64,000 bases of DNA from Stenopsyche tienmushanensis (Eukaryota; Arthropoda; Insecta; Trichoptera; Stenopsychidae): assembly GCA_008973525.1 (NCBI GenBank), contig WACJ01000286.1, forward strand, positions 310,001 through 374,000. The letters are read 5' to 3'. The position numbers and the translations under genes were made by a program. Below are positions 55,639-64,000 of this stretch, piece after piece (the stretch's first letter is position 1; each line of letters starts with the position of its first letter). The notes beneath the pieces are model-generated. The model was not told the DNA's origin, searched no databases, and worked only from the letters and a program-made list of their open reading frames with translations.

Positions 55639-58470
55639 GCGAGAGCTCCGGGTCCGGGTCCGAGGAAGAGGTCAGGTCGAACGGCGAGCTGTCGGAGAAC
55701 CGAAGCCGACGGGAGTGCGAAGAGGCGATGCCGTCCGATCCCGAGGACATGGTCGTGTCGGGAGACGAGGACATGGAGGAACCGGAGGGTGAGGGCGAGG
55801 GCGAGGGGGAGGGCCTCGACCAGGTGCGCCGGCACCGGCAGGACGCCGAGAACAACAACAGCCTGGAAGAGGGCGAGGCGGGCGACGCGGGCGAAGCGGG
55901 AGAGGGGGTCGAGGCGGGAGACGCGAGCGCGCGGCTCGTCGCCTCCGGAGCCTTCCCCTTCCCGGCGGCCAGCCACGTGACGCTCGAGGCGCTGCAGAAC
56001 ACCAAAGTGGCCGTCGCGCAGTTCGCCGCGACGACGATGGCCAACAACGCGGACAACGAGGCCGCCCTCCAAGAGCTCGCCGTGCTGCAGAGCACGCTCT
56101 TCACCCTGCAGCACCAGCAAGTGTTCCAGCTGCAGCTGATCCAGCAGCTCCAGAACCAGCTGTCCCTGAACCGCCACGGCGACGGGAGCCCGGCGACCCC
56201 CCCGATCGCCGTCGCGGTCGCGGTCGCCGCGCCCCCTCGCGTCCCGGTCCCGCGCCCCGGTCCGCCGACTCCCTCCCCGCCGAAGACGCGGATCCCCACC
56301 CGCGAACCGACCCCCGTCCGCTTCGAGCCGCCGACGACGCTTCCGGCCTCGCAGGCCGTGCCGCCGTCGCACCCGCACCCGCAGCCCCCCGCCGTCAAGC
56401 AGGAGCCGATCTCGATCCCGAAGCCGCCGACGCCCTCGCCGCCGTCGCATCCGATGCACAACCCGTACACGTCGATCTCGTCCTCGCTCGCGTCGACGAT
56501 CATAACCAACAACGACCCGCCGCCGTCGCTGAACGAGCCGAACACGCTCGAGATGCTGCAGAGGCGCGCCCAGGAGGTGCTGGACAGCGCGTCGCAGGGC
56601 CTCCTCGCGAACAATCTCGCCGACGAGCTCGCGTTCCGCAAGTCCGGCAAGATGTCGCCGTACGACGGCAAATCGGGCGGGAGGAACGAGCCCTTCTTCA
56701 AGCACAGATGCCGCTACTGCGGCAAGGTGTTCGGCAGCGATTCCGCTCTGCAGATTCACATCCGATCGCACACAGGTGAACGCCCCTTTAAATGTAACGT
56801 GTGCGGTTCCCGCTTCACGACCAAGGGTAACCTGAAAGTCCACTTCCAACGGCACACGGCTAAATTCCCGCACGTCAAAATGAACCCCAACCCGATCCCG
56901 GAACACCTCGACAAGTACCACCCTCCCCTGCTGGCCCAGCTGTCACCGGGACCGATGCCCGGCATGCCTCCCCACCCGCTACCGTTTCCACCCGGCGGAG
57001 CGCCCTTCCCGCCCGGTCTGCCCCTGTATCGGCCGCCGCCGCACCGGGACGCGATGCCGCCGCGCCCCCTCGGCGACGGGCCGCCCGCGCCGCCGCACCC
57101 GCTCTTCGCGCTGCGCGACGAGCAGGACTCGCCGGCGGACCTGAGCAAGCCGGCTCCGCCGAGCCCGCCGCCGCCCGCCGTCGCCGACCGCTTCAAGAGG
57201 GAACCGCCCGAGGACGACCGCGCCCGCGACCGGGCCTCCGAGGAGGGCGACCGGCTCACTCCGAAACTGGAGCCGGACACGGATCGCGACTCGCCGGACG
57301 TCGATCGCGATCCGGACGGATATCCGAACCCGCCGTCGCCTTACGACGAGTGCAGTATGGACTCGAAATACAGCAGCGAAGATATGCAAGGGCGCGACAC
57401 TCCCGACGAGAAACGCGACCCCGACCAGCCGGAGAACCTCTCAAGTAAGACATCGTCGGTTACGGGAACCCTTTCCATCCCGACCGGGCGACGCGCGCCT
57501 TCGTCGTATCCGTTCTTTCCCGCTGCGTCCCCTCCCAGTAGCGTCTCCTCGGGGAGCCTCTCCGCGTACCGCGGCTCGGGCCCGGCCGGGCTCGGGGCGA
57601 CCGACGTCGACCCGACGAGGGACCCCTTCGCGTACGGCTCGCTCCTGCCGCGCCCCGGCAGCAACGACAGCTCCTGGGAGAGCCTCATCGAGGTCACCAA
57701 GACGTCCGAGACGAGCAAGCTGCAGCGGCTCGTCGACAACATCGAGCACAAGCTGACCGACCCGAACCAGTGCGTCATCTGCCAGAGGGTCCTCTCGTGC
57801 AAGAGCGCCCTGCAGATGCACTACAGGACGCACACGGGGGAGAGGCCGTTCAGGTGCCGGATCTGCGGCCGGGCGTTCACGACGAAGGGCAACCTGAAGA
57901 CGCACATGGGCGTGCACAGGATGAAGCCGCCGACGAGGGTGCTCCACCAGTGCCCCGTGTGCCACAGGAAGTTCACGAACGCGCTCGTGCTGCAGCAGCA
58001 CATCCGGCTCCACACCGGGGAGCCGACCGACCTGACCCCGGAGCAGATCCGCGCGGCGGAGATAAGAGAGACGCCGGGGTGCTTCCCGTTCCCTCCGCAG
58101 GGCTTCCCTTCGCCGGGGGCGATCCCGGCGGGGTCCCTCCGCGAGTCGGACCGGGACTCGACGAAGGACGGCGACTTCAGCAACGACGGCTTCGCCGAGC
58201 GCGACGACTTCGACGACGACTCGACCCAGAACGATCCGGACGCGTCCCGGGAGGCGAGGGAGTCGTTCGCTCCGTCGTTCGCCGCGTCGCTGGCCGCCCT
58301 CGAGAGCCGGGTCGGGGCGAGCGCGGCCTCGCGCTCCTCCGGCGAGAGCTTCGCCCGCGGGACGTCCACTCCTGCCCCCTTCTGCGACTCGCCGCCGCCG
58401 CCGCCTTCCCCGAGGCCGACGCCGCCGGGGGCCCCCTTCAGCCCGCTCGGCCTGGCGCCGGGCCCCGCAG
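55639..58470 (+). CDS. salm: spalt-major main exon 2 (Q-rich domain, zinc finger clusters 1 and 2)
   Basis: This large exon encodes residues 34-977 and the first base of 978. In order it holds: a Glu/Gly-rich acidic region (about 36-130); a glutamine-rich region starting VTLEALQN (147-211), which in SALL proteins mediates self-association; proline-rich linkers; a conserved block around [18 protein letters not shown] (315-366); the first double finger (C391 to H439); PADLSK, a canonical CtBP-binding motif, at 57132-57149; and the triple finger cluster with [10 protein letters not shown] (745-825), followed by [20 protein letters not shown] at 56394 and FKRE at 57192 fit the SUMO consensus. The acceptor is gttttcag at 55638 (phase 1) and the donor GCAG|gtacgc at 58471 (phase 1). 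GC at third positions is very high, so long antisense frames occur by chance. A donor-like TCAA|gtaaga lies inside at 57445. Confidence 0.95.
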
Positions 58471-59127
58471 GTACGCCAACGGAGAGCGCCTGCCCGACGA
58501 CCGACCTCTTCGGGACCTGCGGGGCCCTCGCGCTCTCCGAGCGGCGCGCGACCCGACGGGGTCGGTCCCGCGCCCCCGGGACGCCGGGCAGGCCTCGTCC
58601 CTTCCCCTCCGACCCCCGCACGAACGCCTCCCTCCTCTCGAGACGCCCCCCCCCCCCCAACTTTTTTCGAATCTCGACTCTGACCCCCGCCCCGTCCCGT
58701 CCGCTACGTCTGTGCAGCGATAGTGCGTTCAGTCGTATCGTATCGTGAGTGTGTCGTACATTTTGAAAATATTCTCAAGAGCGATTTTATCCAGTCGATT
58801 CATGTCTAGTGAAATATTTTTCAAAATCAGTTACGCTCGAAAAGATATCCCCTCAAACACAACGTCCGCATCCCCGCACCGGAGTGCGTTCGTCCTCCGT
58901 CGCTTCGAAACTCCCGCCAGCCCGTCCGCCTCGACGCGTCCGCGCGCGACGCTCCGGCGGCCCGTCGGCTCCGACGGCTCTCGGCCGACGGCCCTCGGCC
59001 GACGGCTCCCGACCGACGGGAGCGAAGCCCCGGCGCGTCGCGCGTCGGACACTCCCCGTCGCCCAGAACGGAACGCGCAACCGAAGAGATCCGCGCAGTC
59101 GAGTAATCTCCGTTTACTGTTGTGCAG
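58471..59127 (+). other. salm: intron 2-3 of spalt-major
   Basis: A 657-nt intron with GT at 58471 and AG at 59127, phase 1. It holds a possible 27-nt microexon at 58718-58744 and a run of C residues near 58648-58660. 58880-59050 is CpG-rich. Confidence 0.8.
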
Positions 59128-59261
59128 TGCGCGGCAACACGACCTGCAACATCTGCTACAAGACGTTCGCGTGTCACTCCGCCCTCGAAATCCACTACCG
59201 CAGCCACACCAAGGAGAGGCCGTTCAAGTGCACCGTCTGCGACAGGGGCTTCTCCACCAAG
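59128..59261 (+). CDS. salm: spalt-major exon 3 (first half of zinc finger cluster 3)
   Basis: The exon encodes residues 978-1022: [20 protein letters not shown], then the conserved linker HTKERPFKC and the beginning of the second finger, ending at STK. The wording CNICYKTF...[19 protein letters not shown] is diagnostic of the third SALL double finger. The acceptor is cgtttactgttgtgcag at 59127 (phase 1) and the donor CAAG|gtaatc at 59262 (phase 0). The exon boundary falls inside the second finger between Lys1022 and Gly1023, so the next exon must supply the two histidines. Confidence 0.95.
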
Positions 59262-59847
59262 GTAATCGTCTCTTCGCTACGATTCTCCGCTCGATTTTCG
59301 CGAGACGCGTCCGCCCGCGGGCGGGGCGGCGTCCCGTCGGACGGCGAGGCGCCGCTCCCCGCGATCTCGCTCCCAAGGGAGCGGGACTCCGGGGGGCGGG
59401 CCGGCGACGCCGCCCCCGCCCCGGCCCCGACGGAGCCGAGCTCCGAAGATCGCACGCGACTGCCGTCGCACGACTCTGCCGCCGGAGAGCTCCGGCTGGA
59501 ACGCGCGTCGGCCGGGAGCCGGCGGAGGCCCTCGACTCCCGGCCGGGCTCCTCGTCGAAGCCTCGGCGACGGCGCGCAGGGAGCTCCGACGGCGGCGCCG
59601 ACTCCGACACCGACGGCCGAGTATTAAATTTTGGTTATCGTTTTCCTCGTTTCAGAGCAGTGGCGGCGGCTGCTTGTGCCAGGGGCGAAGCAGTGATCCG
59701 AGACGCCCCCCCAAGCCGCAGTCAGCCACTGCTTTGAACCATTGGAGCCCCTTCTCTCTCCCGGTAAGGCTCCGTCCTTGCCGACCGCAAAAGACGTCTT
59801 AGCGAGCGCCACCTCGCGGAGAACTGACGGTGTCCGTTTGTCGACAG
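59262..59847 (+). other. salm: intron 3-4 of spalt-major
   Basis: A 586-nt phase-0 intron, GT at 59262 and AG at 59847. It contains a candidate 108-nt in-frame cassette exon at 59656-59763 with good splice sites on both sides. Confidence 0.8.
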
Positions 59848-59980
59848 GGTAACATGAAGCAGCACATGTTGACGCACAAGATCCGCGAGTCGTCCGAGTC
59901 CGCCGACGCGGAGCCGCCGGAGCCGCCGCCGAAGAGGGCGCCCCCGGACCCCGACCTGCCGCTGCCGAAGCGACCCTCGA
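59848..59980 (+). CDS. salm: spalt-major exon 4 (end of zinc finger cluster 3)
   Basis: It encodes residues 1023-1066, starting GNMKQHMLTHKIRES, which completes the second finger of cluster 3 (984-1032). An acidic, proline-rich linker (ADAEPPEPPPKRAPPDPD) follows. The acceptor is tttgtcgacag at 59847 (phase 0) and the donor TCGA|gtgagt at 59981 (phase 1). Fly Salm has the same GN-K-QHMLTHKIRD sequence at this point (from memory) and ends soon after it; here the protein continues into a fourth finger pair. Confidence 0.93.
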
Positions 59981-60125
59981 GTGAGTGCGCCGCTTTCGAT
60001 CCGCGTCGGACGCGCGTCCAGCTTTCTAACCCTCCCGAGCGCTTCGAGTCCCCTCGCCTCCCCTCGCCTCCCCCCGCCGACCGGTCCGCCGACCCGCTAA
60101 CGGCCTGTGTGTGTGTGCATTGCAG

Positions 60126-60343
60126 ACGGCCCTCCGACGGGCGTCCCTCCTCATGCGCCTCCGCCCCTCGCCGCGGGCCCGCCGGGCGCACCGCCGCTCT
60201 CGACGAAGCACCTCTGCGGAGTCTGCCGGAAGAACTTCTCTTCGAGCTCGGCGCTGCAGATCCACATGCGGACCCACACCGGAGACAAGCCGTTCCGGTG
60301 CTCCGTGTGCCAGAAGGCCTTCACGACCAAGGGCAACCTGAAG
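60126..60343 (+). CDS. salm: spalt-major exon 5 (zinc finger cluster 4)
   Basis: It encodes residues 1067-1139: a proline/alanine-rich linker and then [20 protein letters not shown], the HTGDKPFRC linker and [15 protein letters not shown]. This is the C-terminal double finger of SALL proteins (1097-1145 with exon 6), the pair known in vertebrate SALL4/SALL1 to contact AT-rich DNA. The acceptor follows a GT-rich tract, gtgtgcattgcag at 60125 (phase 1), and the donor is GAAG|gtgagc at 60344 (phase 0). Reading through the donor would give a stop within three codons. Confidence 0.93.
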
Positions 60344-60470
60344 GTGAGCTGACTCCCCCGTCGGACTCGGGCGCCGCACACTAACGCTTCGCCTTCCGCT
60401 CTCGACTCACTCCTCGACCCGCGCGGTCCCGCCTCCGACGCGACTGAAGCCGTCCGCTCCGATTTCGCAG

Positions 60471-60650
60471 GTTCACATGGGGACGCACATGTGGTCGAAC
60501 GGGGCGTCCAGGCGAGGCAGGCGGATGTCTCTCGAGCTGCCGCCGCGTCCCCTGCCGCTGAGCCCGCAGGACTCGGAGTTCCTGCAGCGCCGCCCGGACC
60601 TCTTCTACCCCTACCTGCCGGCGCCGTTCCTTAACGGGATGCAGCAGAAG
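60471..60650 (+). CDS. salm: spalt-major exon 6 (finger 4 end and conserved tail)
   Basis: This 60-codon, phase-0 exon (residues 1140-1199) begins VHMGTHMWSNGASRRGRRMS, closing the last finger, and continues with LPLSPQDSEFLQRRPDLFYP to NGMQQK. Vertebrate SALL1 has the equivalent VHMGTHMW followed by an RRGRRLS motif (from memory), so the region after the last finger is conserved between insects and vertebrates here. The acceptor is gctccgatttcgcag at 60470 and the donor GAAG|gtgagt at 60651. The following intron is only 100 nt. Confidence 0.92.
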
Positions 60651-60750
60651 GTGAGTCGACGCCCGCGCCGTCGGCGGGACCGGGCTCGGGGGCGCGCTCC
60701 GGCGCCCCGCCCGGCTCCCCGCTGACGTCCCGCCTCTTCCGCCGTTTCAG

Positions 60751-61203
60751 CTGAACGAGATCTCCGTGATACAGCAGGGCGGCGGCCAGAACGGCCTCGC
60801 GTCCCCCGGGGGAAAGTTCCCCGGGCTGCTCGGCTTCGGCGCGTTCCCGCCGCCTCCCGTCCCGGCGTCGCAGCCGGCGTCGCCTCTCAGCGACCGGCAG
60901 CCGTCGTCGCTGAGCTCGCCGCCGCCCGACGCGGAGGAGGCGCGGCGCGAGAGGGACTTCTCCGAGAGGGACGCCGCGATGCTCGAGGAGCGGCGCCGGG
61001 AGCTGGCCGAGCGCGACGCGGCGCTGCTCGAGCTGGCCGAGCGCGGGCGGCCCCCGGCCGAGGGCTTGCCGCGCATGTGGGAGCTGCACTACGAGCGCAA
61101 GTCGGGCGGCGACGGGCCCGAGAGGATGGGGGGCTCCCCCGCGGGCCCCCTGCCGCTGCCGCTGCTCGGGCCGCCGCCCCGCGGGGAGGGCCTCGCCGCG
61201 TGA
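60751..61203 (+). CDS. salm: spalt-major terminal coding exon 7
   Basis: It encodes residues 1200-1349 and the TGA stop at 61201. It opens with LNEISVIQQGG, matching the NEISVIQNGG motif near the SALL C-terminus. A Gly/Pro/Ser-rich stretch follows, then a strongly charged helical segment (RRERDFSERDAAMLEE, ELAERDAALLELAERG) with repeated ERDAA units that could form a coiled coil, then WELHYERKSGG and a proline-rich end. The acceptor is cctcttccgccgtttcag at 60750 (phase 0). The open frame ends in GLAA*. Confidence 0.92.
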   Translation: MNEISVIQQGGGQNGLASPGGKFPGLLGFGAFPPPPVPASQPASPLSDRQPSSLSSPPPDAEEARRERDFSERDAAMLEERRRELAERDAALLELAERGRPPAEGLPRMWELHYERKSGGDGPERMGGSPAGPLPLPLLGPPPRGEGLAA

Positions 61204-62143
61204 CTGCCCGCGCACGTCGCCTTCGCCACATATCGGACTCTCGGGCGAGTGACGTTTCGCGACGACTGATCCGACCCTCCGCGACGTCGAGAGGACGCAA
61301 CGTTCCTATACTGAAACTAGTCTGTAATATTTGCCGATTGCGCTCTCGCCGGCAAGCCCAGTTCTGACTCTAGGATGTTCGTCGGAGTCACTCGTCGCCA
61401 AGTAGACGTAGACTATCTCTCCTCTCTAATTTGTTACATAAAGTTGTATAGAAAAATATTATCAGTATTAGTAATAAATAGAGATAATCGGATATCGATC
61501 GGTGATTTTTAAAGTTATGAGCGCTCGTGCGTCAGGGCACGTCCTAGGATTAAGGCTAGTCTGTAAGCACTGTCGGGCCCGAGGCAATGATCTGCGAACC
61601 TGTGATACACACCCGAGCCGGCGGAGGGCCTTCGCACTTCCGAGATCCTATCGAAATCAACGTACAGCCAAAGAATTATCATTTCCTCGTCGAGCGAAAA
61701 CTTTTACGTGTAAGTTTTTCCAGACGACGCCCCCGGGAAGCCTCTCCCCGGGGAGTTCGCGCCGACTCCCTCTCGTTCGCGTCCCGATCGCTTCGTTTCG
61801 ACCGTCGATCTCTCCGCAGATGCTGTCGCATCAAATCTCCGCAATAGGCGTTCGGTGTGAAATATAAATGTATCTGAGAAACATTCATATTATATATTTT
61901 ATTGTAGAATTATATTTTATACGTTTTAAAATTATTAAACGATTATTTATTTTCGGGGATGACTGCGTTCGAGATGCTTTATTTTTAAATAAGTTTCCGC
62001 CCAATAAAAGTACATATTTTATTTGTAATATATATGAAAAGAATTTGTTTTAAACATATAAAATTTATATTGTTACCCTTGAAGCAAGACTATTATATTA
62101 TTTGACTCGAAACATGTGTATTGTGGCATTATAGTATTGTAAC

Positions 62144-62151
62144 TGTAAATA
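62144..62151 (+). promoter_or_regulatory. Pumilio-type 3' UTR site TGTAAATA
   Basis: An exact match to the Pumilio recognition octamer within the inferred 3' UTR. In AT-rich DNA it could occur by chance. Confidence 0.25.
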
Positions 62152-62262
62152 ATTATCATAGTGTGTAATTTTATGGAAATATTTTATCTATTATTGTAAT
62201 TGTATTTTCAGTGACTGCCTAAAATAATATTGTAATCAAAATGGAAAAATTGAAGACGAATG

Positions 62263-62272
62263 AATAAATAAA
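62263..62272 (+). terminator. salm: polyadenylation signal of spalt-major
   Basis: Two overlapping AATAAA hexamers are followed within 20-35 bases by a GT-rich element. This is the best-formed 3' end downstream of the stop codon. Confidence 0.6.
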
Positions 62273-62289
62273 TGTGTGCTTATTAATAA

Positions 62290-64000
62290 CTCGACTTGTG
62301 TGCCTTTTTAAAATCCCATGGACGATAGCGTTCCTCCTCTCGGTCGTTTCATTTCGTCAAAACGATGGTATCCCTCCTTCCGGAACGTACTACTCTATGA
62401 AATGCATCCCCTCTGTCCGTTTATAAAAATTTACATTTCAACAAGTTCTTCAGTCAAAATGTGTCCTCGTCCGGCTGTCATCTCTCATACCTGTGCTTTA
62501 AGTACATTTCATAATTTGCACCGTCAAAAGTACTTTCATAGATACTCTCCCACGGCAACATCATCCACGTACTTTGGCACGGATGAGAATACATCTCGAA
62601 TGATTAGTTATGTATCCGTCTTCTTTATTTCTTTATTAAATTTTAAAATTAGCTATGCAACCACGAGTCCAGTGAATAATAAGAAAAATAGTTACGCATT
62701 AGTGAAGCAGATATTTTTGTAAGACTTATTGTAAATATGTACTTAGAAAGTATATTTTTATAATTTCTTTAATAGTTTTAGATATGGAAACTAGATACAG
62801 GCTAGGTATGGCCTGAGACTTTTAAACCCAGTGTTTTTTTTTATGCAATTAATATAAATAAATATATATTCAAATAAACATGGGATATAGATTAAAGAAA
62901 TGTTGGGTGTTTTTTCATATTTGCAAATAAGAAAATCTATATAAAGTAGATCCCCGATTGTCTTTGGGATTTTTTATTTTTCAAATATGGTATTTTAACA
63001 AAGTACACTTGAATTCATATATAAAATCAAGTGTACTTTATTAACCCCTTTAATGTTGTGTCCGAATTCCAGAGACTCAGAAAGAGCATTCTTACACGTT
63101 GAGCTCGGAGACAGAGTATATTGCGTACATCTTTAACCCAAATTTATCGACTGATAATGAATTGTGAATGATATAATGAATCGATTTCAAGTGTATTGTT
63201 TATGTTTACTTGAATTAATGACCAAACATTGTGTGCTATTGACAGTATTTATTTATTAATATATACAAATTTCATACACACTGCTGCGGTCCTGACAGAT
63301 AAGTGAATTTGTACGACGATAAGTGGCAACACCATATGCATTAATGTAACTGAATTGAATTTTGTTATGTAACTTTACTACTTTTCAGAACTGAAGCCTG
63401 AAGATGATGCTATTTCCAAGTTGAAGTAATATCACATAAGATAACAGTGCTTTTGATGTGTATATTGTCATATAGGTGTATGTTATTAACTACAGAGTAT
63501 ATAAGACTCTTCAGTTCAGTAATCATTTTATAAGTTACATCTATTGCAGTATTACCAATTCATCACATCTCCATATACATTCATTAAGAGAATCCATGTG
63601 TTTCAATAACTATATTTTTACAAGTCAATATGAAAGAATTCAAACATAAGCTGAAAAAAATCAATCCTCCCTCCCCCCAGTTGGATTCAATTCATCCTTA
63701 TTATTTGGTACAAGTTCTATCTTTCTTTTTTAAACAAATCTTAACTTTAGCTATAATTAAATGTTATTCTTTTTATAATTACTGATAACTTTTCCTAAAA
63801 TATATTAACACAAAATTATATAGTTCAACAACTAATAGTCTGCAGATGACATGTTCGCACCCACAAAAGCAAATTGGAATTGAAAGATGAGAAATTTGCA
63901 TTGTAGAAAATGAGTTCAATAACCGTTCTTGATTTCTAAAAATGCTTAATGACCCTACCTCCTAGTTATTTTCGAGATGAGTAAATTTTTCTTTTCTTTG
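62290..64000. other. AT-rich downstream DNA
   Basis: No gene was recognised. It holds a 13-bp inverted repeat at 63000-63039 and further AATAAA hexamers near 62850-62880 that could serve a longer spalt 3' UTR. Confidence 0.45.
63000..63039. repeat. 13-bp perfect inverted repeat with 14-base loop
   Basis: AAAGTACACTTGA at 63000-63012 and its reverse complement at 63027-63039. It has no T-run typical of a bacterial terminator, and its role is unknown. Confidence 0.6.

Larger units (their letters stand above)
61204..62288 (+). other. salm: 3' untranslated region of spalt-major
   Basis: From the TGA to the most likely cleavage site. The first 650 bases are moderately GC-rich, the rest AT-rich. 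Polyadenylation hexamers AATAAA occur at 61474, 62003 and 62263. The last is followed about 25 bases later by a GT-rich stretch (cttgtgtgcc), as expected for a functional end. A Pumilio-type TGTAAATA lies at 62144-62151. Another AATAAA pair near 62850-62880 could give a longer form. Long 3' UTRs are usual for developmental regulators, but no transcript evidence is available here. Confidence 0.65.
22400..62290 (+). other. salm: spalt-major (SALL family) gene, whole span
   Basis: This is the extent of the spalt gene as read from matching splice sites. Coding exons are 22561-22660 (1A), alternative 51085-51151 (1B), 55639-58470, 59128-59261, 59848-59980, 60126-60343, 60471-60650 and 60751-61203. 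With exon 1A they give 4050 nt with no internal stop, 1349 aa; with exon 1B, 4017 nt and 1338 aa. Spalt proteins are nuclear C2H2 zinc-finger factors, mainly repressors, that bind AT-rich DNA through paired fingers. In insects they pattern head and trunk, wing veins, trachea, photoreceptors and fibrillar flight muscle. The 5' end is estimated from the CpG-rich block before exon 1A and the 3' end from the last strong polyadenylation signal. I saw no second spalt paralogue (salr-like) in the window. Confidence 0.9.

Noticed and set aside
55616..56921. Long minus-strand open frames (361 and 428 codons) opposite the main spalt exon
   Set aside because: They are shadows of very GC-rich codon use on the plus strand, highly repetitive in composition, with no domain and no splice context.
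57445..57538. A 94-nt intron inside the main exon
   Set aside because: The splice sites look fair, but removal would shift the frame and destroy the conserved [12 protein letters not shown] region and finger cluster 2. Read-through is open and conserved.
63380..63430. Possible Penelope-type or LTR end (GCCTGAAGATGATGC)
   Set aside because: Only a short resemblance, with no second copy in the window and no adjoining element structure.
1..64000. CRISPR array, bacterial operon or integrated virus
   Set aside because: No spaced direct repeats, ribosome-binding patterns, or viral/retroviral coding regions were seen; all strong signals are those of an animal nuclear genome.

Overview
The window is animal DNA, most likely from an insect and probably a hymenopteran such as an ant. 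This rests on the predicted protein, which is closest to insect Spalt, and on the base composition: AT-rich background broken by islands very rich in TCG/CGA (high CpG), a pattern known from ant and bee genomes. No contaminating bacterial or viral gene was recognised.

One gene dominates: a plus-strand spalt-major (sal/SALL family) zinc-finger transcription factor. I can trace it from a first coding exon at 22561-22660, across an intron of about 33 kb, to a cluster of six exons at 55639-61203. Exon phases match at every junction. The assembled reading frame is 4050 nt (1349 aa). It has an N-terminal MSRRKQ repressor motif, a glutamine-rich region, four C2H2 finger clusters (391-439, 745-825, 984-1032, 1097-1145), a PADLSK CtBP-type motif, two SUMO consensus sites, an NEISVIQ motif and a charged helical C-terminus.

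A second candidate first exon lies at 51085-51151. It encodes MIHFATVKYGI, which resembles a segment near the N-terminus of Drosophila Salm, and it ends in the same splice phase. The locus therefore appears to have two promoters making two N-terminal isoforms, one vertebrate-like and one fly-like. Two further in-frame cassette exons are suggested inside introns: a 27-nt microexon at 58718-58744 and a 108-nt exon at 59656-59763. The second would interrupt a zinc finger.

Layout: 1-21820 is gene-poor upstream DNA with alternating AT-rich and CpG-rich blocks. 21821-22660 is a CpG-rich promoter and exon 1A. 22661-51084 is intron with several CpG-rich islands that may be enhancers. 50300-51200 is the second promoter and exon 1B. 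55639-61203 is the main coding cluster. 61204 to about 62290 is the 3' UTR with polyadenylation signals. 62290-64000 is AT-rich downstream DNA. Mobile-element remnants are few: a TA-flanked inverted-repeat MITE, two related hAT-type MITEs (one with an 8-bp target duplication) and two copies of a tRNA-like SINE.
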